DNA from: Lucinisca nassula
Taxonomy: Eukaryota > Mollusca > Bivalvia > Lucinida > Lucinidae
Direction: 5' to 3'
DNA length: 64,000 nucleotides
Assembly: GCA_963580285.1 (NCBI GenBank)
Contig: OY757015.1
Location: 150,348,082 to 150,412,081, forward strand
In this document: piece by piece, positions 54,397-64,000 of the stretch
How positions within the stretch are numbered: the stretch's first letter is position 1
How the letters are laid out: each line of letters opens with the position of its first letter
Notes under the pieces: model-generated
Told to the model about the DNA's origin: nothing
The model's database searches: none
What the model saw: only the letters and a program-made list of their open reading frames with translations
Made by a program: the position numbers and the translations under genes

Positions 54397-54599
54397 ACAG
54401 CTGTTTAGCAGAGGTAACACATCTCACAAAACCCCTACTGACAGCAATAGAAACAGTAGGCTAGTTTGCTGGCCTTATATATTGCAAGATGCTAAACCAT
54501 CCCAAATGTTTTACGACCCTTTCAACCCTGTTTTTTTTTTTGGAAGGCTGGGGGTTTACGACCCTTTCAAGATAATTTCACTTATATCGGGATCCCATC

Positions 54600-54735
54600 A
54601 TTGGAGGTGGGTGAAAACCGGAGTACTCGGAGAAATATCACCTGACCTTCCATTACAGAACTTGGCATCTCACATGTGACCCCAAGCCAGAGTCAAACCA
54701 CAGCGATGAGAGACCTAATGATTAAGTCCCAACCC
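54600..54735 (-). repeat. tRNA-Lys-like SINE, reverse copy
   Basis: CCTGACCTTCCATTACAGAA, ACTTGGCATCTCACATG and GAGACCTAATGATTAAG are the inverse of 27470-27560; the head is cut short. Confidence 0.72.
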
Positions 54736-54758
54736 TGTCAACTAGTTTAGATACATAT

Positions 54759-54826
54759 GCAAACATTGTAGATCCAGGGTGAGACAGCTCATAATGAGCC
54801 ATCTTATCAGGATCAACCCTGTTTGC
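54759..54826. repeat. Hairpin repeat family 4, GCTCAT/ATGAGC centre
   Basis: GCAAACATTGTAGATCCAGG opens, GATCAACCCTGTTTGC closes; the centre GCTCATAATGAGC is paired and differs from the other types. Confidence 0.8.
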
Positions 54827-54932
54827 CATCCTGTAAATGTTTTTGAATATATCCCCTTCTTACCAAAATGAACATGTCCAAATTCAGAGGTGGAAAAGTC
54901 CACTTCAGAAACTGAGAGATGATAGAGTTAAG

Positions 54933-55053
54933 CCCAGCAAGCACATGACATAATTGCTATGTCATATCAACGTCAGTACAACGTCATGACGTTTATGCAA
55001 CGTCACGTTGCACCGACATTAATTTGACGTTGCCCTAGCAACGTGTACCTGCT
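54933..55053. repeat. Short MITE with repeated CAACGTCA / TGACGT motifs
   Basis: CCAGCAAGCACATGAC opens and TGTACCTGCTAG closes as imperfect inverted ends. The interior has CAACGTCA, CAACGTCATGACG, CAACGTCACGTTG and TTTGACGTTG in alternating orientation. Confidence 0.7.
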
Positions 55054-55643
55054 AGGAAGGTAACTGGCAAGCATCATGTTAACAAGTTTCAGTAATGAAA
55101 ACCCTTGAAAAAGAACTGTATTTATATGTACAGGATAAAAGGGTTTTACAAGGCAAAAATTATTTTCTTTATTCTTTCTCTCGAACTTAGATTGTTAGTA
55201 CACAAGAGAACTGCCTCAATCAGTGTTTTCATTAGAAAGTATTGATAATTTTCATAAAAATTGCAAGTTTTTGAGCCAAGAAAGGATTGATTCCCTGTCA
55301 AACAGGTGTGTAAATGTTGCATTTGTATGTTTTAATGACACTGTCCCAGTTCTTCAGAGCAAATAATGGGACATGGATATGTTAAAAGTAATGTCCCCCA
55401 GATCAGTGAATGTTGACAAGTGACCTTGATCTACTTTTAAGTAAAGATAAGCATTACAGTTCTGCATGGTCCTCTTGTTTTAAAAACAGTACAGATCCAG
55501 GGTCTATTCTGTTTTTCATTCTCTTTCTGAACCCATAAAAAAATTGAAATCGAACAACACAAATGGCTGAATATCAAAGAGGGGTAGTATAATGAAATTT
55601 TCAGCATACTTTTGATTAGCAACACCACACAAAATATAAATGA

Positions 55644-55908
55644 AATGGCTGGGTCTAGTGGCTCAGTCAGATATGCATCAAACTGATGATCAGGTGGTCC
55701 TGGGTTTCTCACTGGGACTGGCGACATTGTTTTGGTGTAGACTGATCATGACACCTCTGTCCTTTCCACTGATTCAAGAAGGACAGTTGTCAGTTTGTGC
55801 ACTGTACTGGTTAAATGATTTTGAGGAGGAGTGTGGTTAGTTAAATTGACATGTTTGATATGACCTGAAGTAGTGTTAAGTGGGCCATTACACTTAAAAC
55901 AAATAAAA
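55644..55908 (+). repeat. SINE family 1, near full length, diverged
   Basis: Head CTAGTGGCTCAGTCAGATAT with a worn box B (CTGGGTTTCTCACTGG), body TTCAAGAAGGACAGTTGTCA, tail GGGCCATTACACTTAAAACA. Confidence 0.82.
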
Positions 55909-56066
55909 AAAATCATGAAATTAATGTAACTGAGTGGGACCCTGTCTTTCAATACCTAAAAAGTAACAGTCTGTCAAAGGCTCTTTTTTTCAATAGGTTA
56001 CAATCTGCTTTAGAATAAGTAAAGCTTTAACCCATTTTGTACCAGAAACCCCAGAACGGGTATTTG

Positions 56067-56133
56067 GCAAACAGTGCAGGTCCAGATCAGACACCACAGA
56101 ACGCGGCATCTGATCAGGGCCTCCACTGTTTGC
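56067..56133. repeat. Hairpin repeat family 4
   Basis: GCAAACAGTGCAGGTCCAGA opens, GGGCCTCCACTGTTTGC closes; the centre is an imperfect ACACC...GCGGCATC. Confidence 0.82.
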
Positions 56134-56379
56134 TAAAAGTTCAGTCATTTTCCGAATAAATTTTGATGAAAACACAACCTGGCACCCCTAAATTTTGAAA
56201 TGAACTCCTGCTATATATAAGATGGAAGATTCCATTAAAAAAGGGTTAAATAAGCAGGATATTCAGTCGAACTTCAATGGCTCCAACACCCATGGCTCGT
56301 TTACTATTTCGAACTCGTTCTTGATCCCCCAGGAAAAACATTTTATGACTGCAGATATAAATATATCTTGGATAATTGT

Positions 56380-56510
56380 ATTATTTGATCTTGTAAATGT
56401 ATGCTGTGTGTACTCATAAAATTGCCTCGAGATTCTAATGAGTACTGTAAACGTATGCCTCAATGAGGCGATTCTAATGAGTTCACACAACATACGTTTA
56501 TTTTGAAGAA
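56380..56510. repeat. Palindromic MITE family 5 core
   Basis: AATGTATGCTGTGTGTACTC, GATTCTAATGAGT, CGTATGCCTCAATGAGGCG, ATTCTAATGAGTTCACACAA and CATACGTTTATTTTGAAG. Confidence 0.7.
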
Positions 56511-56730
56511 AATTGAAAAGATGTCAATATGATGCCTCCTGATCAGGCTTTAAGGTCAACCCGCAATGGCTTGACTATCCTTGTCTCAAACCAATATTCA
56601 TGGTCCCAAAAGTTTTCATGCCATTGAACCCTTATCTTGCTGAATATTCATTTAAGCCACACCCATTTCTGTCTATCAACCAATCAAATTACTTGATGTA
56701 ATTTATTGCTACAAATTCATAAACTAAATG

Positions 56731-56769
56731 CCAAACAGTGTAGATCTGATCTGGATCTACACTGTTTGC
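56731..56769. repeat. Hairpin repeat family 4, minimal form
   Basis: Only the outer arms remain: CCAAACAGTGTAGATC and GGATCTACACTGTTTG around TGATCT, still a near-perfect palindrome. Confidence 0.85.
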
Positions 56770-56869
56770 AAAGATAGGGGTTGTTGTGAACAGCAAGATA
56801 AGGGTTAAGTTCGACCATAGTTTTCTATAGCTCAGGATAAGGTGTAACAAGGATGATTTTCTTTATTTC

Positions 56870-57110
56870 TCTTCAGAAACCTATGCTGTGTGTACTGGCT
56901 GGAATTGCCTCATTGAGGCGATTTCAATAGGTACCCACAGCACAGGTTTTTTATGAACAAGAGCCCACAATGCAGGTCTTTTGGTTTAAGAAGAATTATC
57001 CTTTTATCATCCTTATTACTACTATGTTTTCTCACTGAAATATGTACTATCATTACTAGTTAGAACTGCCTCACCGAGGCAAGCCTTACAAGTAGCCACA
57101 ACATGCTGCT
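56870..57110. repeat. Two adjacent family 5 hairpin cores
   Basis: GAATTGCCTCATTGAGGCG with GGTACCCACAGCACAGG at 56900-56950, and GAACTGCCTCACCGAGGC at 57063-57082. Confidence 0.65.
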
Positions 57111-57788
57111 TCCACAACTCTTTAGAAAATAATATGGTCTCACTTGTAAATAGGGTTGTACTCTAAAGGAAAAGAATTTGCTCCTGGAGTATAACGTGTT
57201 ATCTAAAGCTCAGTTTAACCTTTACCACACTCAAGGCGAATTCAGCAGATGACAAATTGTTGATGATTTTCTTATTTTTCCCAGAAAACAGGACTTGACA
57301 TCTCAAAGGGGACAATTTGCATGAGTTGTCAAATCCTGTTTTTTTTTCTTCTGGGAAAATTAGAAAACTTTCAAAATGTCGTCTGCTGAAAAAAAATACC
57401 CAGCATGCAGAGCATTAAGGGACCCTGTGAGGAATGGAACCAGAATGTCAAGTTTTCTAGGCATTAACATTTTCCCACCAACGAATCACCAGATTCAATT
57501 TTTAACCCATTGTATACTAGTGGACTGTTCCACTGTTAATATGTTGGATAAGTCCATTTGGTCATTTAACCCTTTTTGTACCAAATGGAATCTTCCTCCT
57601 TATATACAGCAGGAGTCCACTTCAAAATTTAGGGGTGTCAGGTTGTGTTTTCATCAAAATTTATTTGGAAAATGCCTGAACTTTTAGCAAACAGTGGAGG
57701 CCCTGATCAGAGGCCGCGTTCTTATCCAACATATAACATCGGGTCCATTAATTTTGTTTTAATACTATTTTTGACAGAAAATCCAATA

Positions 57789-57855
57789 GCAAACAGTATA
57801 GACCCTGATCACATGCCACATTATGTGGCATCTGATCTGGGTCTACAGTGTTTGC
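57789..57855. repeat. Hairpin repeat family 4, GCCACAT/ATGTGGC centre
   Basis: GCAAACAGTATAGACCCTGA opens, GGGTCTACAGTGTTTGC closes; the centre ATGCCACATTATGTGGCAT is perfectly paired and differs by compensating changes from the GCCGCAT form. A half copy lies at 57688-57722. Confidence 0.87.
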
Positions 57856-57942
57856 ATATGTCCCATTATGGGTTTCCAGGTAAGAATGGATTAAAGCATT
57901 GATCTTATAAACTGTAATTGTATGAACTGGATCAACAATATA

Positions 57943-58308
57943 CAGTCAACTCTCTTTATAACGACAATCGATATAATGACAAAATTCGTTTTAATGACAA
58001 TCTCAATGAAATGAAAATTCTCAGCTCAAGTTGATACAGATTAATGGTAATAGTAAAGAATATTGTAATTATTTAATATTCCAAGAAGCAAATGTTATGA
58101 ATATTTGTTAGAATCGCCTCACCGAGGCGATTCTAACAAATGTCCACAACATTTGTTGACCGACGGGATTCTAACAAATGTCCACAGCATTGGAGAATTA
58201 AGCGAGAAAGTCCTTTTTACTCCTTATTGGGATTCTTTATAACAGCTAAATCCTTAAAACGGCACCATATCAGGGAACAAATACTGTCGTTATAACGAGG
58301 GTCCTCTG
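57943..58308. repeat. pogo-like MITE with CAGTC / GACTG-type ends and TA duplication
   Basis: TA-CAGTCAACTCTCTTTATAA, with ACGACAATC just inside, is matched at the right by GTCGTTATAACGAGGGTCC then TCTG-TA. A family 5 hairpin (GAATCGCCTCACCGAGGC then GATTC) is nested at about 58085-58190. Confidence 0.8.
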
Positions 58309-58418
58309 TATGTACTTGTGGACAATGTAGCCCTAGATTTAGACTGCTCCTGAAGCTGCAGTCTCATCATGTGCTGCACTACTGTAATGATCCTAAGTAT
58401 TGGGACGGACAGGTCTAA

Positions 58419-58484
58419 GCAAAATGTGCAGACATAGACCATACTGCTAAGGAGCAGTCTGATCAGGGTCAACACTATTTGCCA
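58419..58484. repeat. Hairpin repeat family 4, TGCTAAGGAGCA centre
   Basis: GCAAAATGTGCAGACATAGA opens and GGGTCAACACTATTTGCC closes. The centre is close to the TGCTCCT type seen at 26501. Confidence 0.75.
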
Positions 58485-58624
58485 TTCCATCTGCTTTTTT
58501 TGGACTCCTTGCTGGATCTTAAACAAATTTGTTAAAATTTAAGGAGAATTACAGCAAGTCCTCAAGGTGTCCGAATTTTTAGGATTTTTACGGTATCTGA
58601 GTGAGAGCAAAACAAATCCTACAG

Positions 58625-58960
58625 CTCATTACGAAAACACGCCTATACTAATACATTGTAAACTTTACCGCTGAAAAAACGAACATTTTAAGACGAAGAA
58701 TTGTGATATTTTTCTTATTTCTGCTCCAAAATATAGATTGTGGGTACTCATTAGAACTGCCTCGATATTTCTGCTCAAAATATTGATTGTTGGTACTCGT
58801 TAGAACCGCCTCATCGAGGCAGTTCTAACGAGTACCCACAATCTATATTTTGGAGCAGAATAAGAAAAATAAGGTTTACCCCTGTAAACCCCAGTTTTAC
58901 TATATAAAAGTGGGGTTCAAGGGGTCAAAATTATATAGGCCTGTTTTCCTGATGATCCAG
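58625..58960. repeat. Palindromic MITE family 5, best copy
   Basis: From ACGAAAACACGCCTATACTA to TATATAGGCCTGTTTTCCTG. The core GGTACTCGTTAGAACCGCCT is inverted as AGGCAGTTCTAACGAGTACC; the outer parts carry CTCCAAAATATAGATTGTGG and its inverse. One extra direct copy of the arm precedes the hairpin. Confidence 0.85.
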
Positions 58961-59140
58961 ACTATCAAGTGAGGCAAGTAACAACTCATGCCATCTCCTG
59001 ATGTAATGTGCAGGCTGATCTTTTCTGGTCACACAGCTCTTCATGTAGGCTGTGTTATGCCCTGGCTCATTTATAAATCTTATATCGTTTTGATCCTTAT
59101 CCTGCTGAATAAGTCAATTCTGACTTAGCAAATCAAATTA

Positions 59141-59346
59141 CAGTAAAATTTCTATATTAAGACCACCTTTGGGACTGTTCAAAAGTGGTCTTTAAGACCA
59201 CTTTTGAACAGTCCCAAAGGTGGTCCCTGACCAGAGGACATTGTGTGCAGAAAACACGAAGAAAGAATAACTGAATCCTTCTGGATAAGCTTTTTAAAGC
59301 AGAATTAGTCTTAATTTTAGGTGGTCTTAATAGCAGAATTTTACAG
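59141..59346 (+). repeat. pogo-like MITE (family 6)
   Basis: TA-CAGTAAAATTTCTATATTAA opens and GCAGAATTTTACAG-TA closes (one base off at the end). The inner palindrome AAAAGTGGTCTTTAAGACCA then CTTTT is perfect. Confidence 0.85.
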
Positions 59347-59589
59347 TACTTGATGTAATGGTTTTCTACAAGTTCACAAACTAAATGACAATGTAGTATT
59401 GTTTGCAAAAGTAGGACATGCCCTGTTCAAGACAAATGTTAACACATCATTTTACAGCTATTTAAATAGGTCTTATTCAGAAATATCAGCGAGCAGCACT
59501 TTCTAGTTTAGCTCCGTAACAACAACTCGTATACAAAATTACGTCATTAGTATCCATTATGATAACACATCCGGGTGATGGAGTGCATT

Positions 59590-59746
59590 TTCGAACCTCA
59601 AAAAAGTTATTTTTTCTGAAGAAAATTTGTGATATTTTCCTTATTTCTGCTTCAAACATCGGTTTTGTGTGCTCATTAGAACCGCCTCATTGTGGTGGTT
59701 CTTACGAGTACCCACAACCTATGTCTTGGAGCAGAAATAAGGAAAA
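59590..59746. repeat. Palindromic MITE family 5 core
   Basis: GTGCTCATTAGAACCGCCTC, ATTGTGGTGGTTCTTACGAG, TACCCACAACCTATGTCTTG. The hairpin pairs ACCGCC with GGTGGT. Confidence 0.75.
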
Positions 59747-60526
59747 CTAGAGCTGTCAGTGAAACTGACTAGGGCCCCGGCAGCGCTATCAGAGGAGTAG
59801 GAAAATGTTGATGTTAAAAAAGACGTTTTTTTTTTCCTTTCACCTCTAAATATGACCTTGACCTTTGAGGTACGGACCTGGGTCTTGCGCGTGACACACT
59901 GTCACATTATGGTTAATATTTCTGCTAAGTAATATTTAAATCCATCCAGGTATAAGAAAGTTATAGATTGGACACAATAAAAAAGACGCTTTTTTGACCT
60001 TTTATCTCTAAGTATGACCTTGACCTTTGAGGTACGACTGTGGGTCTTGCGTGTGACACTTCGTCACATTATGGTTAACATTTCTGCCAAGTAATATTTA
60101 AATCCATCCAGGAATAATAACAAAGTTATTAATTGGACACAGGAAAGACCCTTTTTTGACCTTTAACCTCTAAGTATGACCTTGACCTTTGAGGTACGAA
60201 CCTGAGTCTTGCGCGCAACACTCCATCACATTATGGTAAACATTTCTGCCAAGTAATATTTAAATCCATCCAGGAATAAGAAAGTTATGGAGGATAAAAA
60301 AATTTGTGGACGGACAGACAGACAGACGGACGGACAGGTGATGCCAAGTAATATTTAAATCCATCCAGGAATAATAAAAAGTTATGGAGGATAAAAAAAT
60401 TTGTGGACGGACAGACGGACGACCTGGGTCTTGCGCGTGACACACTGTCACATTATGGTTAATATTTCTGCTAAGTAATATTTAAATCCATCCAGGTATA
60501 AGAAAGTTATAGATTGGACACAATAA

Positions 60527-62540
60527 ACAAGAGGGCCATGATGGCCCTGGATCGCTCACCTGATCCATAGAGTAACAAGTGGGACCCGGGGAGGGCCATT
60601 ATTAACCCCAGGGCTATAATGTGCATAATGTTCAGAGACATCTAAAAAGATGAAGCTTCATACCAAATATCAACAAAGGCTATAATTTGAACAATCTTGG
60701 CAAAGGTCCACTAGATATGCTACATACCAAATATCAAAGACCTGGGCCTTGCGGTTTCAGAGAAGAAGATTTTTATTAAAGATATTCCCTACATAAGCCT
60801 ATATAAAACCAAATGGCTCCAGGGCGGGGGCATTTTTGGCCTCAGGGCTATAATTTAAACCATCTTGATAGAGGTCCACTAGAGGAAGCTTCACACCAAA
60901 TATCAAAGACCATGGCCTTGCTGTTTCAGAAGAAGATTTTTAAGGAATATCTCTATATAATATGTTCTATAAAAGGGTTATCCTTTGGAAGCAAGGAATA
61001 CACCATAGAACTGAAAAATATGGAGTGTACATGTTTTCTGGGCCAGACTAGCTAGTTTCGGCCAATTAGGCCTCATCAGTGACCCTCAGATATTTTCGAA
61101 ATTCCACAATGGAATCAATGATCCCAAAGGACAAGAAAATATAATCTACACTATGATATACTAAGTCTATGTAAAACCAAAGGGCCCCAGGTCGGGGGCA
61201 GTTTTGGCCCTAGCACTATAATTTGAACAATCTTGGTAGGGGTCCACTAGATGAAGCTTCATACCAAATAGCAAAGACCTGGCCCTTGGGGTTTACGAGA
61301 AGAAGATTTTTAAAGATTTTCCCCATATAAGCCCATGTAAAACCATAGGGCCCGGGGCGGTGGCATTTTTAGCCCAAGCACTATAATTTGAACAATCTTG
61401 GTAGGAGTCCACTAAATGAAGCTTCATACCAAATAGCAAAGACCTGGGCCTTGTGGTTTCAGAGAAGAAGATGTTTTAAGATTTTCCCTATATAAGCCCA
61501 TTTAAAACCAAAGGGCCCCGGAGCGGGGGAGGGGGGGGGGGGGAAAGAAGGACCATGGCCGTGTGGGATGAAGCTTCATACCAAATATCAAAGACATGGG
61601 CCTTACGGTTTCACAGAAGAAAATTTTTAAAGGTTTTCCCTATATAAGCCCATGTAAAACCAAAGGGCCCCGGAGCGGGGGCATATTTGACCCCAGCACT
61701 ATAATTTGAACAATCTTGGTAGGGGTCCACTAGATGAAGCTTCATACCAAATATCAAAGACCTGAGCCTTATGGTTTCAGAGAAGAAGATTTTTAAAGCT
61801 CTTCCCTATATAAGCCCATGTAAAACCAAAGGGCCCTGGAGCGGGGGCATTTTTGGTCCCAGCACTATAATTTGAACAATCTTGGTAGAGGTCCACTAGA
61901 TGAAGCTTCATACCAAATATCAAAGACCTGGGCCTTGCGGTTTCAGGGAAGAAGATTTTTAAAGATTTTCCCTATATAAGCCCATGTAAAACCAAAGGGC
62001 CCCGGAGAGGGGGCATTTTTGGCTCCAGCACTATAATTTGAACAATCTTGGTAGGGGTCCACTAGATGAAGCTTCATACCAAATAGCAAAGACCTGGGCC
62101 TTACGGTTTCAGAGAAGAAGATTTTTAAAGATTTTCCCTATATAAGCCCATGTAAAACCAAAGGGCCCTGGAGCGGGGGCATTTTTGGCCCCAGCACTAT
62201 AATTTGAACAATCTTGGTAGGGGTCCACCAGATGAAGCTTCATACCAAATATCAAAGACATGGGCCTTGTGGTTTCAGAGAAGAAGATTTTTTAAGTTTT
62301 TGGTGAAAAAAATCTGTTTTTGGCTCCTATGACCTAGATGTGCAACGGACCGGAACCATTTGAACAACTTTGAAAGGGGACCACCTAAGGATCATTCCTG
62401 TGAAGTTTGGTCAAAATCCGATCAGTGGTTTAGGAGGGGATGTCGTTTAAAGAATTGTTTACGGACGCACGGACGGACGCACGGACGACGGACGAAAAGT
62501 GATCCCAAAAGCTCACCTCGTCACTACGTGACGGTGAGCT
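60527..62540 (-). repeat. Array-bearing repeat element (36.8-kb family), nested
   Basis: Starts with ACAAGAGGGCCATGATGGCC and CTGGATCGCTCACCTGAT; ends with AAAAGCTCACCTCGTCACTA then CGTGACGGTGAGCT. About eleven units of ~150-165 bp have CCCATGTAAAACCAAAGGGC, AGCACTATAATTTGAACAAT, ATGAAGCTTCATACCAAATA. A G-run (61527-61541) lies in one unit. No target duplication is visible. Confidence 0.87.
61520..61543 (+). repeat. Poly(G) tract
   Basis: GGGGGAGGGGGGGGGGGGG-type run inside an array unit; quadruplex potential. Confidence 0.93.
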
Positions 62541-63062
62541 AAAAAGACGCTTTTTTGAACTTTTATCTCTAAGTATGACCTTGACCTTTGAGGTACGGCT
62601 GTGGGTCTTGCGTGTGACACTTCGTCACATTATGGTTAACATTTCTGCCAAGTAATATTTAAATCCATCCAGGAATAATAACAAAGTTATTAATTGGACA
62701 CAGGAAAGACCCTTTTTTGACCTTTAACCTCTAAGTATGACCTTGACCTTTGAGGTACGAACCTGAGTCTTGCGCGCAACACTCCATCACATTATGGTAA
62801 ACATTTCTGCCAAGTAATATTTAAATCCATCCAGGAATAAAAAAGTTATGGAGGATAAAAAAATTTGTGGACGGACAGACAGACAGACGGACAGGTGATG
62901 CCAAGTAATATTTAAATCCATCCAGGAATAATAAAAAGTTATGGAGGATAAAAAAATTTGTGGACGGACAGACAGACAGACGGACGGACAGAGTGATTAC
63001 TATAGGGCACCCACACTTTCAGTGCGGGGCCCTAATAATGTTTAACCCCTTAAAGTAGAAGT

Positions 63063-63440
63063 AAAACAAAGATCAGGAATTGATACAATTAACTTACTCC
63101 ACCCATAAAAGACACCAAAGGGAAAGAAATACAAACATTAAGCGACCAGACCATAATGGAAACCCAAACAAAGGAAGGCCATAAGGACAGTTACTTTCCC
63201 ACAAAATGGCCATATGGTCATCCAAAACCAAAAGACACAAGTGATACACACAGTAAGTAACAAACAACAACATAAATAAATCGCCACAGAAGAGCCGCCT
63301 TGGAACGGTCAGTGGAAGATTTCCACTGGGGGGGCTTAAATCGATTTTACGTGGCCACAATCCTCGCCCTTACTTCCGTCGCGATTTAGACAAATAATTT
63401 GTTCAGTCCGCATGAAGGCCTCCTAACTCATCAGTGCAAC
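63063..63440 (-). mobile_element. 3' region of a retroelement (tail shared with 22.2 and 44.1 kb)
   Basis: Lies downstream, on the minus strand, of the coding fragment at 63632. A minus-strand frame of 88 codons (CPYGLPLFGFPLWSGRLMFV) is hydrophobic. The 22.2-kb copy keeps a similar reading (CPFGFPLLVFSL). It may be a real small ORF or a 3' UTR with chance conservation. Confidence 0.6.
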
Positions 63441-63631
63441 ATCTCCGTGAACACAAAAATCAAAGAACCACAGAGGTGAGACAACGGTGAGGACTCGACA
63501 GCAAGAAACCACTGAAATGCTGGAGCAAAAGAAAACCAACAGTTAGACTCCGATGAGCCCGACCAGAGACAGAGCATCAGGCACCAACCAACATTACCTT
63601 GAATTAGATCTCTCTAATTCTCAATAAGCCT

Positions 63632-63928
63632 TTACGTTGGAGCCGTCATAGAATCTGAGGCCTGACCCACCGGCGTGCAATTAAAGAGGGAAGCAAAGTT
63701 GCCAACCGTGATTGGGTTAACTACCATGCATGCAGTCTGTCGTATAATATCCATGTTGTACCCAATCTTTTTATATCGAAGAATGATTTTACGAAATTGG
63801 GTGCTGAAGTCATTGCGGTTATATATTTTTCTGAATTTATATGCTAAGTCACCATAAAATTCGGGTTCCGATAGACCTTGTTGCAGAAGAGATTTAAGTC
63901 CAATATTGAATTTTGAAATTAAATCAAA
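63632..63928 (-). pseudogene. C-terminal part of a reverse-transcriptase element ORF
   Basis: The minus strand reads KFNIGLKSLLQQGLSEPEFY, then GDLAYKFRKI, RKIILRYKKIGYNMDIIRQT, ACMVVNPITVGNFASLFNCT, PVGQASDSMTAPT and a stop at 63632-63634. I recognise this as the conserved C-terminus that follows the reverse transcriptase in a retroelement family common in bivalve, lancelet and cnidarian genomes; the recall is from memory and its clade is unsure. The upstream part is cut by a family 5 MITE fragment at about 63935, so the catalytic domain is not in this window. Confidence 0.65.
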
Positions 63929-63934
63929 TTAATT

Positions 63935-64000
63935 AAACCCCAGTTTTCTCTATATAAAGTGAGGTTTAGGGGAATCTTTATTTTAAGGACTTGTTCACAT
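63935..64000. repeat. Palindromic MITE family 5, outer part at window edge
   Basis: AACCCCAGTTTTCTCTATAT and AAAGTGAGGTTTAGGGGAAT match the outer segment of the copy at 58865-58925. It runs off the window. Confidence 0.65.

Larger units (their letters stand above)
59747..63035 (-). repeat. Array-bearing repeat element (1.7-kb family), interrupted
   Basis: Units of ~155 bp with TATGACCTTGACCTTTGAGG, TACGGACCTGGGTCTTGCG and AGTAATATTTAAATCCATCC are the inverse of the element at 1654-2056. The right end has GACAGACAGACGGACGGACA and TTTCAGTGCGGGGCCC. The element at 60527-62540 interrupts it, and flanking units join at AATAAA / AAAGACGC. Non-coding. Confidence 0.85.

Overview
This window is repeat-dense nuclear DNA from an animal, most likely a marine bivalve mollusc, possibly a heterodont clam. 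The clues are spliced exons with GT/AG introns of 8-10 kb, several tRNA-derived SINEs, jockey-superfamily LINEs, a mariner element, and satellite-like arrays rich in AGGTCA whose ends contain AGCTCACC or GGGCCCTCTTGTT. The species call is inference; the eukaryotic, metazoan character is seen directly. No bacterial gene, CRISPR array or viral genome is visible.

One host gene can be supported. It is a plus-strand gene for mitochondrial ribosomal protein L30 (uL30m, MRPL30) with exons at 26692-26874, 34698-34889 and 44547-44948. A candidate first exon at 16543-16572 has a strong Kozak context and matching phase, and it would start the mitochondrial targeting peptide. Nearly everything in and around its introns is mobile DNA. 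A short orphan reading frame at 49668-49976 is the only other possible host exon.

Layout. 1-1541: 3' end of a CR1/L2-like LINE with two nonsense codons. 2581-12480: a nested set. A fold-back DNA element with ~400-bp inverted arms (10-bp target duplication) was entered by a minus-strand I/jockey-type LINE (14-bp duplication). That LINE was then split by two hAT-like DNA elements and a second LINE fragment (11-bp duplication). Removing these insertions restores the LINE frame exactly. 13-25 kb: array elements, SINE and MITE fragments, a tRNA-Thr-like SINE head and a complete but inactivated mariner (24440-25780). 26-36 kb: MRPL30 exons 2 and 3, several palindromic MITEs, and a 3.8-kb DNA transposon with ~650-bp terminal inverted repeats that encodes a DDE transposase joined to a SWIM zinc finger. 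36.8-53 kb: large array-bearing elements, two of them carrying another element inside, plus MRPL30 exon 4. 53-64 kb: more SINEs, hairpin repeats and array elements, ending in the C-terminal part of another reverse-transcriptase element on the minus strand.

The main points of interest are: a short palindromic repeat whose centre changes between copies while staying self-complementary; three SINE families ending in the same GTTAAAC-type tail; array elements with one nuclear-receptor-like DR1 and one ERR/FTZ-F1-like site per ~160-bp unit; and the DDE-SWIM transposon with unusually long inverted repeats.
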